DNA of 64,000 bases from an uncultured Collinsella sp. (GTDB taxonomy: Bacteria; Actinomycetota; Coriobacteriia; Coriobacteriales; Coriobacteriaceae): positions 155,682 to 219,681 of the forward strand of contig URRB01000001.1 in the NCBI GenBank assembly GCA_900550195.1. Direction: 5' to 3'. Every line of letters begins with the position of its first letter. The first letter of the stretch is position 1. Positions 47,084 to 56,151 of the stretch are shown here, one piece after another. Below the pieces are notes generated by a model. The model had not been told where the DNA came from and did no database searches. It worked only from the letters and a program-made list of their open reading frames with translations. The translations under genes and the position numbers were made by a program.

Positions 47084-48394
47084 TTACTCGTCCAGCGCGG
47101 CGAAGGCCTGCTTCAGGTCCCAAATGATATCCTCGGCGTTCTCGGTACCGATGGAAAGACGGATCGTGGAGGGCGTGATGTTCTGCTCGGCGAGCTCCTC
47201 GGCAGACAGCTGGGAGTGCGTGGTGGTAGCCGGGTGCACGACGAGCGACTTGACGTCGGCCACGTTGGCGAGCAGCGAGAACACCTGCAGATGATCGATG
47301 AACTTCCAAGCTGCCTCCTGGCCACCCTTAATCTCAAAGGTAAAGATCGAGGCACCGCCGTTGGGGAAGTACTTCTGATAGAGCTCGTGATCGGGGTGCT
47401 CGGGCAGGCTCGGGTGGTTCACCTTGGCGACGTGGCTGTCACCAGCCAGGAACTCAACGACCTTCTTGGTGTTCTCAACATGACGGTCAACGCGCAGCGA
47501 CAGAGTCTCGGTGCCCTGGAGCAGGACCCAGGCGTTGAACGGGCTGATGCAGGCGCCCTCGTCACGCAGCAGGATAGCGCGGACATAGGTTGCGAAGGCG
47601 GCGGGACCGGCAGCCTCGGCAAACGAAACGCCGTGGTAGGAGGGGTTGGGCTCGGCGATCTGGGCGTACTTTCCGCTCGCCTTCCAATCGAAGTTACCGC
47701 CGTCGACGATCACACCGCCCAGCGAGGTGCCGTGGCCGCCGATGAACTTGGTTGCGGAGTGGACGACGATGTTGGCACCATGCTCCAGCGGACGGAACAG
47801 ATACGGGGTGCCGAAGGTGTTGTCGACGACAACCGGCAGACCGTGCTTCTTGGCGATCTCGGAGATGGCGTCGATGTTGGGGATGTCGGAGTTGGGGTTG
47901 CCGAGCGTCTCGAGATAGACGACCGTGGTGTTGTCCTTGATGGCGCCCTCGACCTCGTCCAGGTTGTGGGCATCGACGAAGGTGGTCTCGACGCCAAACT
48001 GGGAGAGTGTATGCTCCAGCAGGTTGTAGGAGCCACCGTAGATGGTCTTCTGAGCCACCACGTGGTCACCGGCCTGGGCAAGAGCCTGCAGAGTATAGGT
48101 GATGGCAGCAGCACCGGAGGCGACGGCGAGACCTGCCACGCCACCCTCGAGCGCGGCGATACGGTCCTCGAAGACGCCCTGGGTGGAGTTGGTCAGACGG
48201 CCGTAGATGTTACCAGCATCGGCAAGACCAAAGCGGTCGGCGGCGTGCTGGGAGTTGCGGAACACATAGCTCGTGGTCTGGTAGATAGGCACGGCGCGGG
48301 AGTCGGATGCGGGATCGGCGCTCTCCTGGCCAACGTGAAGCTGCAGGGTATCGAAACCAAAGGTGTGCTCGGGGTTGTTGATGAACTGGCTCAT
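47084..48394 (-). CDS. metY: O-acetylhomoserine sulfhydrylase (MetY-type)
   Basis: 436 residues. Cys/Met-metabolism PLP enzyme: GFDTLQLHVGQESADPASDSRAVPIYQTTSYVF opening, NIYGRLTNSTQ, VVVDNTFGTPYLFRPLEHGANIVVHSATKFIGGHG with the PLP lysine, and LSLRVDRHVENT. Length and opening match O-acetylhomoserine aminocarboxypropyltransferase, making homocysteine from O-acetylhomoserine and sulfide. AAGGAG lies seven bases upstream. Preceded by a leader with a small Cys-containing ORF and divergent from a LysR regulator. Confidence 0.92.
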   Translation of the reverse strand: MSQFINNPEHTFGFDTLQLHVGQESADPASDSRAVPIYQTTSYVFRNSQHAADRFGLADAGNIYGRLTNSTQGVFEDRIAALEGGVAGLAVASGAAAITYTLQALAQAGDHVVAQKTIYGGSYNLLEHTLSQFGVETTFVDAHNLDEVEGAIKDNTTVVYLETLGNPNSDIPNIDAISEIAKKHGLPVVVDNTFGTPYLFRPLEHGANIVVHSATKFIGGHGTSLGGVIVDGGNFDWKASGKYAQIAEPNPSYHGVSFAEAAGPAAFATYVRAILLRDEGACISPFNAWVLLQGTETLSLRVDRHVENTKKVVEFLAGDSHVAKVNHPSLPEHPDHELYQKYFPNGGASIFTFEIKGGQEAAWKFIDHLQVFSLLANVADVKSLVVHPATTTHSQLSAEELAEQNITPSTIRLSIGTENAEDIIWDLKQAFAALDE

Positions 48395-48456
48395 GATGAT
48401 CTCCTTGATCGAACAAAAGTAAATAAATTAGAGAGAAGTAAGTCGCTGTCTCCTGA

Positions 48457-48510
48457 TCACGCCGACGAGCGCAAACAGGAGCCCGGCATTCGTCTTGGTA
48501 AGCAATTCAT
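48457..48510 (-). CDS. 17-codon leader ORF upstream of metY
   Basis: ATG 48510 with AAAGGAGG seven bases upstream encodes MNCLPRRMPGSCLRSSA and stops at TGA 48457-48459, 62 bases before metY and downstream of its promoter. Two Cys codons and two Met codons in 17 suggest ribosome-mediated control by cysteine or methionine supply, as known for Cys-rich leader peptides of actinobacteria. CTCCTG in the ORF can pair with CAGGAG at its end. Confidence 0.55.
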   Translation of the reverse strand: MNCLPRRMPGSCLRSSA

Positions 48511-48578
48511 ATGCGGGCCTCCTTTCGCATCCCGGTTCCGTGGTCGGTTTAATTACCTACCGCCTTTGTGTGTTTTGA

Positions 48579-48607
48579 ATAGTACGAGCATTGTTTCGCT
48601 CGGTCAA
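48579..48607 (-). promoter_or_regulatory. Promoter of metY
   Basis: On the minus strand -35 TTGACC (48602-48607), 17-base spacer, -10 TACTAT (48579-48584). It lies in the space shared with the divergent LysR gene, so that regulator probably acts here. Confidence 0.7.
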
Positions 48608-48667
48608 TCACTTAAAAGCGCTAATCTGTTATCGGTTTTATAGATAGCAATCGAAAGGATGGCATCG

Positions 48668-49570
48668 ATGACCCTTCAGCAGCTTCGTTTTCTGATTGCC
48701 GTGGCAGAGTCCGGCTCAATCAACGCCGCAGCTCAGCGCCTCTATACCGCTCAGTCCAACATCTCAAACGCCGTCAAAAGCCTGGAACAGGAGCTCCACC
48801 TGGAGATCTTTACGCGCTCCAGCCGCGGCGTCACCCTCACCAACGACGGCACCGAGCTTTTGGGCTATGCGCACCAGGTCGTAGAGCAGGCCGACATGCT
48901 CGAGGCGCGCTACGAGGACGGCGGTACCCCGCAAGCCCGCCTCGCCATTTCCGCCCAGCACTACGCCTTTTCGGTCGAGGCCTTTGTCAACGTGGTCGAG
49001 CGCTGCCGCGACAGCAAGTTCGAGTTCATCATGCGCGAGACCACCACATCGCAGATCATCGATGACGTCCGCGCGTTTCGCAGCGACATCGGCATCCTCT
49101 ATCTGGACGACTTTAACGCCCGCGTTCTGCAGAAGGCCTTTGCCGATGCCCGTACAAGCTTCCATCCCCTATTCGACGCGACGGTCCACGTCTTCGTCAG
49201 CGAGCGCCACCCGCTCGCACGCCGCCCTCAGCTGTCCCTTGCCGACCTCACACCATATACGCGCTACAGCTTTGAGCAAGGCACCTCGAACTCCTTCTAT
49301 TACGCCGAGGAACCTTTTAGCTATATCCCTTGCGACCGCAACATACGAATCTCGGACCGCGGAACACTTACTAACTTACTTATCACGTCGAACGGTTACA
49401 CCCTGTCGACCGGTGTCCTCTCCAATGAAATGCAATGGGGTATGGCATCGATCCCGTTAGCAGACGCCCCAACGATGCACGTAGGCTATATCATGCACGA
49501 CGAGCGCAAGCCCTCTCCCCTCTTGCAGCAATACCTCGATGAGCTCAACCGCATCATTCATGCCAACTAA
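48668..49570 (+). CDS. LysR-family transcriptional regulator
   Basis: 300 residues. N-terminal winged helix MTLQQLRFLIAVAESGSINAAAQRLYTAQSNISNAVKSLEQEL and wing LFTRSSRGVTLT-type segment; C-terminal effector-binding domain. Divergent from metY, which it presumably regulates in response to sulfur metabolites (CysB/MetR-like role, inferred). ATG 48668 is preferred; the ATG at 48659 directly abuts AAAGG. Confidence 0.88.
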   Translation: MTLQQLRFLIAVAESGSINAAAQRLYTAQSNISNAVKSLEQELHLEIFTRSSRGVTLTNDGTELLGYAHQVVEQADMLEARYEDGGTPQARLAISAQHYAFSVEAFVNVVERCRDSKFEFIMRETTTSQIIDDVRAFRSDIGILYLDDFNARVLQKAFADARTSFHPLFDATVHVFVSERHPLARRPQLSLADLTPYTRYSFEQGTSNSFYYAEEPFSYIPCDRNIRISDRGTLTNLLITSNGYTLSTGVLSNEMQWGMASIPLADAPTMHVGYIMHDERKPSPLLQQYLDELNRIIHAN

Positions 49571-49669
49571 CTGTCGGAAGACGGGGTAGAAATCGCAGAT
49601 TGCTAGCCCCCGGCGGGCATGGCGCTACAATGGTCACTCACACGAAACGTACCCAACGAAAGGAACCAT

Positions 49670-50155
49670 GTGAAGGTCATCATCTATACCGACGGCTCGG
49701 CCCGATCAAATCCGGGACGCGGCGGCTACGGCGCCGTGCTCAAATACACCAACCCCGCCGGCAAGACCTTCACCTCCGAGCTTTCGCGCGGCTACGCCAA
49801 GACCACCAACAACCGCATGGAGCTCATGGCGGTCATCGTAGCGCTCGAGGCGCTCAACCGCCCCTGCGACGTCGAGGTCCATTCCGATTCGCAGTACGTC
49901 GTCAACGCCTTCAACAAGCACTGGATTGACGGATGGAAAAAACGCGGCTGGAAGACCGCCAACAAGCAGCCCGTCAAGAACCGCGACCTGTGGGAGCGCC
50001 TGCTCACCGCAAAGAGCAAGCACAAAGTGGAGTTCATCTGGGTTAAGGGCCACGCCGGCCATGAGCTCAACGAGCGCTGCGACGAGCTTGCCACCACGGC
50101 GGCCGACGGCAGCAACCTCGATATCGACGCCGGCTTTAACGAGAGCGACCTGTAA
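49670..50155 (+). CDS. rnhA: Ribonuclease HI
   Basis: 161 residues from GTG 49670 (AAAGG seven bases upstream). IYTDGSARSNPGRGGYGAVL (first catalytic Asp), NNRMELMAVIVALEAL (Glu), VEVHSDSQYVVNAFNKHWIDGWKKRGWKT (Asp and basic handle) and WVKGHAGHELNERCDELA (His, Asp). Cleaves RNA of RNA-DNA hybrids. The conserved start is IIYTDG, so longer upstream frames are rejected. Confidence 0.93.
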   Translation: MKVIIYTDGSARSNPGRGGYGAVLKYTNPAGKTFTSELSRGYAKTTNNRMELMAVIVALEALNRPCDVEVHSDSQYVVNAFNKHWIDGWKKRGWKTANKQPVKNRDLWERLLTAKSKHKVEFIWVKGHAGHELNERCDELATTAADGSNLDIDAGFNESDL

Positions 50156-50230
50156 CGGCGTTTTCGCACGCTATTTCCTGCCCCCTCGCGCTACACTCAT
50201 CCTGTAAACCGAACGGCACGAGGGGGATAC

Positions 50231-51337
50231 ATGCTGCGTATAGCGACCATCGGCACATCCATGATTACCGACGACTTTATCCAGGTCGTCAACGCCAACG
50301 ACCAAGCTGCGTTTGTGGGCACGCTCTCGCGCGATGCAGATCGCGGCGCCGCCTTCACCGCTAAGCATGGTGGCGAGCGTAACTTCACCGCGCTTGACGA
50401 GCTTGCGTCCGCTGCCGACGTCGACGCCGTCTACATCGGCAGCCCCAATGCGCTCCACTACGAGCAGGCGCTCGCCTGTATCACCGGCGGCAAGCACGTT
50501 ATCGTCGAAAAGCCTTTTTGTGCCACCGAGGCACAGGCGTTCGAGGTCTTTCGCGCAGCCGAGGCGGCGGGCGTCGTAGCCCTCGAGGCCATGCGCCCCC
50601 TCCATGACCCCGCTTTCCACGCCATCGAGGACGCCCTGGGTGAGATCGCCCCCATCCGCCGCGCCTCATTGCGCTTTGGCAAGTATTCTTCGCGCTACAA
50701 CGAGGTTCTCGCGGGGCGCGCCACCAATATCTTCGACTGCAATATGGCATCGGGTTCCCTCATGGACATCGGCGTCTACACCGTCGAGCCCATGGTCGAG
50801 ATTTTCGGCATGCCCTCCGGCCTTACGAGCATGGCTACTCTGCTCGACCCCGCCACGCGACAGCTCACGCACGGCCCCATCGACGGTTGCGGTTCCATCC
50901 TCGCCAGCTACGGCGGTGGCCGTATCTCCGTCGAGCTTGCGCACTCCAAAATTACGAATGACCTGCTGCCCTCGCAGATTGAAGGCGAGCGTGGCACTAT
51001 CCAGATCGACCATCTGTCCACGCCCCGCAACGTCCGCATCGACTATCGCGGCGACGTCGTACGCGGCTCGGCGACCGAGGTACCGCGCGAACAGGGCGAC
51101 AACGGCCGCGTGCTCGACCTTCCCAAATCGAGCAACACCATGGAATACGAACTCACAGACTTTATCACCGCCATCGGCGGTATCGATAACGTTAAGGAAG
51201 AGATTTGGGAGACCCCGGCGGGACGCCACGAGCTCGGACACTACCGCGATGTCACGCTCGTCTCACTGCGCATCATGGATGCCGTACGCCAGCAGGCCGG
51301 CATTACCTTCCCGGCCGACGCAGACAAGCAGGCCTAG
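50231..51337 (+). CDS. Gfo/Idh/MocA family oxidoreductase
   Basis: 368 residues. LRIATIGTSMITDDFIQVV nucleotide site (GTSMI instead of GxGxxG), AVYIGSPNALHYEQALACITGGKHVIVEKPFC with EKP, then SLMDIGVYTVEPMVEIFG. Related to dihydrodiol/inositol-type dehydrogenases; substrate unknown. GAGGGGG precedes the ATG. Coupled to the acylphosphatase gene, which starts two bases after its stop. Confidence 0.88.
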   Translation: MLRIATIGTSMITDDFIQVVNANDQAAFVGTLSRDADRGAAFTAKHGGERNFTALDELASAADVDAVYIGSPNALHYEQALACITGGKHVIVEKPFCATEAQAFEVFRAAEAAGVVALEAMRPLHDPAFHAIEDALGEIAPIRRASLRFGKYSSRYNEVLAGRATNIFDCNMASGSLMDIGVYTVEPMVEIFGMPSGLTSMATLLDPATRQLTHGPIDGCGSILASYGGGRISVELAHSKITNDLLPSQIEGERGTIQIDHLSTPRNVRIDYRGDVVRGSATEVPREQGDNGRVLDLPKSSNTMEYELTDFITAIGGIDNVKEEIWETPAGRHELGHYRDVTLVSLRIMDAVRQQAGITFPADADKQA

Positions 51338-51339
51338 CG

Positions 51340-51750
51340 ATGAGCTTCTTCGATACGTTCTTCTCCAGCGTCGCCGGCGGCAGCCGCGAACCCCAAAAGC
51401 TCTCTGGCGTCGAGCTCGAGCTGCGCCGCAGGCTCACCGTGCTCGCAAGCGACGAGGCCACTCAAGACGCCCCGCAGCGCTATTTCCTGCGGTGGGAGGG
51501 GCAAGTCCAGGGCGTCGGTTTCCGCTTCACCAACACCAACCTCGCACAGGCGCGCTCCCTCACCGGCTGGGTGCGCAATATGGAAGACGGCTCGGTTGAG
51601 ATGGAGCTACAGGGCACGCCGGCAAACATCGTGTCTCTGCTCGAGGCGCTTCATGCCTCCTATGAGCGCATGGGGACACGTTTTCGCCTTGTAGACGCTC
51701 AAGCTCGCACCCCGCTTGCCAACGAGGATGGTTTTAGCCCTCGCTATTAG
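51340..51750 (+). CDS. Acylphosphatase domain protein
   Basis: 136 residues. The first 45 residues are an extension (SGVELELRRRLTVLAS) of unknown role; the rest is an acylphosphatase: GQVQGVGFRFTNTNLAQ with catalytic Arg and GWVRNMEDGSVEMELQG with the Asn. Hydrolyses acyl phosphates such as carbamoyl or acetyl phosphate. Translationally coupled to the oxidoreductase. Confidence 0.85.
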   Translation: MSFFDTFFSSVAGGSREPQKLSGVELELRRRLTVLASDEATQDAPQRYFLRWEGQVQGVGFRFTNTNLAQARSLTGWVRNMEDGSVEMELQGTPANIVSLLEALHASYERMGTRFRLVDAQARTPLANEDGFSPRY

Positions 51751-51811
51751 TATTGTGTTCTAAATAAGGTATCATTTGCTTCATGCCGTTTACAGAAAAG
51801 AGGCGAGGCGC

Positions 51812-52192
51812 ATGGCGGTGCAAAGAAGGAATACCAGGCAGCGAAAGCTGGTTCTTGACGCTGTGCGCCAAAGCTATAACCATCCCACCGCCGACGAAAT
51901 CTACAATGTCGTACGCGAACAGGATGACAAGATCAGCCGCGGCACGGTCTACCGCAACCTCAATCTCTTAGCCGACGCCGGCGAGATTCTCTCTATTAAG
52001 ACGCCGGGCGGCAGCCGCTTCGATCGCACCATCGAGCCGCACGCACATATCATCTGCACCTCGTGCAGCCGCGTCATCGACGTGCCGCTCCCCTTCGATG
52101 CCCAGCTCGACGCCAGGGCATCCGAACAAATCGGATGGAGCGTCAGCTCGCACTACACCATCTTTGAGGGACTCTGCCCCGACTGCCGGTAG
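51812..52192 (+). CDS. Fur-family metalloregulator
   Basis: 126 residues. Winged helix TRQRKLVLDAVRQSYNHPTADEIYNVVREQDDKISRGTVYRNLNLLADAGEI followed by a dimerisation domain with two CxxC zinc motifs (CTSCSRVIDV, CPDC) and EPHAHIICT. The GTVYRNLNLL helix is diagnostic. PerR, Fur and Zur types cannot be separated safely; retention of the PHAHIIC and Asp-rich region fits PerR/Fur. ATG 51812 with GAGGCGAGG upstream. Confidence 0.88.
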   Translation: MAVQRRNTRQRKLVLDAVRQSYNHPTADEIYNVVREQDDKISRGTVYRNLNLLADAGEILSIKTPGGSRFDRTIEPHAHIICTSCSRVIDVPLPFDAQLDARASEQIGWSVSSHYTIFEGLCPDCR

Positions 52193-52268
52193 CCTTTGGG
52201 GCATGCCTGCAAATCTACTTTCCCATCCGTTACAGCAAACAGTACATTTCTAGGCATGTCCCGAAAAC

Positions 52269-53066
52269 CTACTCGGCGAGCAGGCGACGCAGTTCTTCTT
52301 CGACCGTGTGCACGTAACGGACGCGATCGTTGATACCGCGCATGGTGGGGTTGCAGCTCTCCATCAGATAGGGATGGCCCACGACGTTGAGCATGTCGCG
52401 ATCGTTCTCATTGTCGCCAAATGCCATCATCTCATCGGGCGAAATCCCCAGGACACGACCGTAATCGGCAAGCGCGGAGCCCTTGCCCGAACCGAAACCG
52501 ATAAGGTCCGTCAATGCGGTTCCTGACGTCATCACATTGACACGGTCGCCAAAGAGGCGCTCGAAATACTCCCGGGCCGCCGGATAATCCACCTCGGGCG
52601 TCTGGAAGCCAATCTTAATGACATCCTCGTCGATGTCCTCGGGACGGTCGACCACCGCCACATCGCAGTGGACCACATAGCGCAAATGGTCGACGAACGC
52701 ATCGTTGCCGCTCATGGTGTAGATGTGCCCCTCACACGAAAGGGTCATGTCGGTATGGGGATACGCAACCACGGTATTCGCGATAACCATAGCAAGGCTA
52801 CGCTCCATGGAACGCTTGACGACGGCACGCCCCTCGCTCATCACCAGGGTTCCGTTTTCGCATACATAGGCGAGCTCATCGGCCACCGGGGCAAACAGGT
52901 AGCGCAAGCTCGCATATTGACGGCCACTCGCCGGCATAAACACGGTACCACGACGATGCAGCTCATCGATAAGCTCAAAGGCCTCGGAACGCAGCTCGCG
53001 CTCCCCCGGATGCAGCAACGTGCCGTCCAAATCGCATGCAATCAGTTTGATTCCCTCAAGACCCAT
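52269..53066 (-). CDS. Cof-type HAD-IIB hydrolase
   Basis: 265 residues from ATG 53066 (GGGGGA five bases upstream). Motif I ACDLDGTLLH, motif II PASGRQYASL, C2B cap and motif IV MMAFGDNENDRDMLNVVGHPYLMESC. Sugar-phosphate phosphatase type, substrate unknown. Upstream frame extension is not supported. Second Cof-type HAD in the window. Confidence 0.88.
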   Translation of the reverse strand: MGLEGIKLIACDLDGTLLHPGERELRSEAFELIDELHRRGTVFMPASGRQYASLRYLFAPVADELAYVCENGTLVMSEGRAVVKRSMERSLAMVIANTVVAYPHTDMTLSCEGHIYTMSGNDAFVDHLRYVVHCDVAVVDRPEDIDEDVIKIGFQTPEVDYPAAREYFERLFGDRVNVMTSGTALTDLIGFGSGKGSALADYGRVLGISPDEMMAFGDNENDRDMLNVVGHPYLMESCNPTMRGINDRVRYVHTVEEELRRLLAE

Positions 53067-53149
53067 ATGCTTCCCCCAAAGCCTCATATCAACAGCAAGA
53101 CGGACCTTGATCGGTCGCCCCTCAAAGCCCGTCTTGCGCATACGCGCGC

Positions 53150-53728
53150 TTAGCCGCGCGCCTTTTTTACGATGGTAAAGTCGGGAGCCATGCTCACGAC
53201 GACCTCCGCCGCACTCGACGCAAAGCGCCGGTCCGCATCGAGTTCACGGGTAACCAGCGAGAGCCGAACACCCTCGACACCCCGGAGCATGCGGCCCAAA
53301 ACAGGCTGCACCGGCGTATACATGCGCACAGTATGCTCGTCCGAGTCGCCCCGGAAGAGCGGCGCATGCATGTTGCCGATCTCCCAGCACGAATGCGCGA
53401 GCGCAATCGGGTCCATGCGGTCAACTTCGACCAAATAAACCTCGGCGCTGCGCAAGCGCACGACAACCGCCACGGGCACCATGCCCGAACGGTCAATGGC
53501 GAGCACGTCGCCGTCGGCAAGACGACCGCCGTCGGCAGTATCCAGCCGAACATCGACCGTGCGCCCCAGCTCCGTCACGCCCACAAACGCGTATACATCA
53601 GCCTGGTCCCAATCGAGCAGTAGCTCGTCAACTTCAAAGACGCCGCCCAACTTCCGGCGAAGCAGGAGTTCATAGGACGGATCGTTGAGATTTCCCAAGC
53701 ATGTCGTCGAAACCAAGCGTTCAGGCAT
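53150..53728 (-). CDS. UreE-like putative nickel metallochaperone
   Basis: 192 residues. GDVLAIDRSGMVPVAVVVRLRSAEVYLVEV followed by AHSCWEIGNMHAPLFRG matches the end of the UreE peptide-binding region and the start of its metal domain (AYHLGNRH pattern, with the key His kept and Arg replaced by Met). The C-terminal part PVLGRMLRGVEGVRL also fits. The His-rich nickel tail of many UreE proteins is absent, and no urease genes lie in the window. It starts three bases after the SlyD-like stop, so the two are translated together. Assignment from motif resemblance only. Confidence 0.6.
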   Translation of the reverse strand: MPERLVSTTCLGNLNDPSYELLLRRKLGGVFEVDELLLDWDQADVYAFVGVTELGRTVDVRLDTADGGRLADGDVLAIDRSGMVPVAVVVRLRSAEVYLVEVDRMDPIALAHSCWEIGNMHAPLFRGDSDEHTVRMYTPVQPVLGRMLRGVEGVRLSLVTRELDADRRFASSAAEVVVSMAPDFTIVKKARG

Positions 53729-53731
53729 ACT

Positions 53732-54160
53732 CTAACCCTCGACCTCGACGAGCTCGATATCAAAGTTGAGGTCCTTGCCGGCCAGCTCGTGGTTGGCGTC
53801 GAGCGTCACGGCCTCGGGCGTTACATCGATGACCACGGCGGGGACGGGCATACCGCTCGGCGTGGACAGGAAGAGCTTCATGCCCTTCTCAATCTGCTCG
53901 ATGTTGGGAACCTGTTCGGCCGGGAAGGTCAGAACCATCTCGGGATTGTGCTCGCCGTAGGCATCGGCAGCAGGAATGTGCACGGTCTTCTTCTCACCCA
54001 CCTGCATGTCGACAACAGCGGCGTCGAAGCCCTTGATCATCTGGCCGGCGCCGCAGGTGAACTCCAGCGGCTCGCCGCGATCGTAGGAGCTATCGAACTG
54101 CGTGCCGTCGTCGAGCGTGCCGCGATAATGAGTCTTGACCTTCTTGCCCTGGTTGGACAT
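53732..54160 (-). CDS. FKBP-type peptidyl-prolyl isomerase, SlyD-like
   Basis: 142 residues from ATG 54160 (GGAGG five bases upstream). KVKTHYRGTLDDGTQFDSSYDRGEPLEFTCGAGQMIKGFDAAV is the FKBP N-terminus; an insert-in-flap domain (ADAYGEHNPEMVLTFPAEQVP) is typical of SlyD; the C-terminal strand returns at LAGKDLNFDIELVEVEG. SlyD folds proteins and hands nickel to hydrogenase and urease assembly; the metal-binding His/Cys tail is missing here. Operon with the UreE-like gene. Confidence 0.9.
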   Translation of the reverse strand: MSNQGKKVKTHYRGTLDDGTQFDSSYDRGEPLEFTCGAGQMIKGFDAAVVDMQVGEKKTVHIPAADAYGEHNPEMVLTFPAEQVPNIEQIEKGMKLFLSTPSGMPVPAVVIDVTPEAVTLDANHELAGKDLNFDIELVEVEG

Positions 54161-54280
54161 GGAAACCTCCGTGATAAGGGCGGCGCACAACACGGGCCGC
54201 CATGAACATATGGCGCTAACTATACCCTAGTCATACAATTTGAAGACAGTTTGCAAAGAAACGCTGCAACCGGAGGAACC

Positions 54281-55294
54281 ATGGCATATCCCGTATTTGA
54301 CCTACACTGCGACACCGCCGACCGAATCGGCTGGGCCACGCTCGATCTCGACCTGCGCTTTACCGCCGGCACCGACGGCTATTTCCCCGGCGACGAAACG
54401 CATCCGCAAGATTTCGACCTCATCGAGGGTAACGCTTGCGCCATCTCGCTCGCAAAGATCGGCAACACGCCGTGGGCACAGTGCTTCGCTACGTTTGTCC
54501 CCGACGAGATCCCCACCGCCCACGCCGCGCGCTTCCAGGCGCAAATCATGGCGCATATGAGCGGCCAGGCAATGCTCAACCACGACCGCATGGTCAACGT
54601 GCGCAGCGCCGCAGACATTCGCCCCGCGCTCAAGGACGGCAAGATCGCCTGTATCCACACCATCGAAAACGCCACGTTCTTTGCCGAGGACCCCGCGCTG
54701 ATCGAGGTGCTCAAGAGCCTGGGCGTGCTTATGTCGTCACTCAGCTGGAACGCGCAGGGACCGCTCGCGAGCGGCCACGACACCCACGCCGGCCTTACCG
54801 CCGCCGGCGTCGAGGCACTTACGCAAATGGAGCACGCCGGCATGGTACTCGACGTCTCCCACCTCAACGATGAGTGCTTTGACGAGGTTGTCGCCCACGC
54901 CACGCGCCCCTTCGTCGCCAGCCACTCCAACTCCCGTGCGGTTTGCGGCGTCAAGCGCAACCTTACCGACGACCAGTTCCGTACCATTCGCGACATGGGC
55001 GGCATCGTCGGCCTCAACTACTGCAGCGAGTTCCTTTCCAACGACGCAACCGACAAAACCGCCGCAGACGTCACCTTCGACCAGCTGGCGGCACATATCG
55101 AGCACTGGCTCGACCTGGGCGGCGAGGACGCCATCGCGCTCGGCGGCGACTGGGACGGTGCCACGGTGCCCGCTTTCCTCTCCGATGCCAGCAAGATGCC
55201 CGAATTCCAGAACATGCTCTCCAAGCACTTTGGCAAGACCGTGATGCAAAAGCTCTGCAGCGACAACGCGCTTGCCTTCTTTGAGCGCTATTAA
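54281..55294 (+). CDS. Membrane dipeptidase-type peptidase (M19)
   Basis: 337 residues. FDLHCDTADRIG (His-x-Asp metal site), HTIENATFF (bridging Glu region), DVSHLNDECFDEVV, ASHSNSRAVCGVKRNLTDDQ and LGGDWDGA are M19 signatures. Renal-dipeptidase-type zinc enzymes cleave dipeptides, including D-containing ones; no signal peptide is visible so it is cytosolic. ATG 54281 has CGGAGGAACC directly upstream. Confidence 0.9.
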   Translation: MAYPVFDLHCDTADRIGWATLDLDLRFTAGTDGYFPGDETHPQDFDLIEGNACAISLAKIGNTPWAQCFATFVPDEIPTAHAARFQAQIMAHMSGQAMLNHDRMVNVRSAADIRPALKDGKIACIHTIENATFFAEDPALIEVLKSLGVLMSSLSWNAQGPLASGHDTHAGLTAAGVEALTQMEHAGMVLDVSHLNDECFDEVVAHATRPFVASHSNSRAVCGVKRNLTDDQFRTIRDMGGIVGLNYCSEFLSNDATDKTAADVTFDQLAAHIEHWLDLGGEDAIALGGDWDGATVPAFLSDASKMPEFQNMLSKHFGKTVMQKLCSDNALAFFERY

Positions 55295-55310
55295 TTTCAC
55301 ATCCCTTGAG

Positions 55311-55346
55311 CGGGCCGGCATGCCGAACGGTCGACATGCCGGCCCG
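55311..55346 (+). terminator. Stem-loop after the M19 peptidase gene
   Basis: 12-bp perfect stem CGGGCCGGCATG / CATGCCGGCCCG, 12-base loop, no T-run; it separates the peptidase from the next start by 22 bases. Confidence 0.55.
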
Positions 55347-55368
55347 TCCCCAATCCAAAGGACCGCTT

Positions 55369-56145
55369 TTGACGCAGCAGTTTACGATTTCCGTATCCCG
55401 ACCGGATGGGACGCCCATCCCCGTCGTCGTTACCAAAAAGCGCGTCAAGAACTTCAACCTACGTGTCACATCGAGCGGTGAGGTCCACGCCAGCGCACCG
55501 CTCGGCGCCAGCCGCGAGCGTATCGAAGCGTTTGTGAAGCGCAACAGCGCCTGGATTATCAGCCGACTTGCCCAGCGTGAGCAACGTCAGGCGACAGTGC
55601 GAGAGCCGCTCAGTCCCTCGTCCATCATTGCACTTTGGGGCAAGCCCATCACGGTACAGGACGCACTCGATCACAACTTTGCATCACCCGCACCGCGACC
55701 CAAGCAGGCCACCTTCGCAAGTTTTATGGGTACCGATGAATCGGACGAAGGCCTACAGGCCAAGCGGCACGCAATCCTCGACGACCTAACGTCCGATGAG
55801 CTCCAAGCCCACATCGACCAGCTCTATGCCTCCGAGGTCACCACGGAGCTGCGCGATATGGTGCATGCATACGAAATCGCAATGGGTGTCGCCGTTTCCC
55901 GCGTTTCCGTGCGCAGCATGAAGACGCGCTGGGGTTCCTGCACGCCCAAAACCGGCGCCATTCGCATCGCGCGCGAGCTCGCCGCCTACCCAGTCGAGTG
56001 CCTCGACATGGTTGTCGCCCACGAGCTCGTCCACTTGCTCGAGCCAAGCCACAATCAGCGGTTTCACGCCCTGCTCGACACGTACTGTCCCAACAATAGG
56101 GCTCTGTCGCAGCGGCTCAAAAAACCGCCTGCCAACGAGCTGTAG
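55369..56145 (+). CDS. YgjP-like (DUF45) zinc metallopeptidase
   Basis: 258 residues from TTG 55369, which has AAAGG six bases upstream; no ATG fits the conserved start. N-terminal RVKNFNLRVTSSGEVHASAP and FVKRNSAWI, then RSMKTRWGSCTPKTGAIRI and VAHELVHLLEPSHNQRF with the HExxH zinc site, are the YgjP/SprT-like pattern. A cytosolic protease of unknown substrate. An insert of about 35 residues near 100-135 is unusual. Confidence 0.88.
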   Translation: MTQQFTISVSRPDGTPIPVVVTKKRVKNFNLRVTSSGEVHASAPLGASRERIEAFVKRNSAWIISRLAQREQRQATVREPLSPSSIIALWGKPITVQDALDHNFASPAPRPKQATFASFMGTDESDEGLQAKRHAILDDLTSDELQAHIDQLYASEVTTELRDMVHAYEIAMGVAVSRVSVRSMKTRWGSCTPKTGAIRIARELAAYPVECLDMVVAHELVHLLEPSHNQRFHALLDTYCPNNRALSQRLKKPPANEL

Positions 56146-56151
56146 GGCCGG

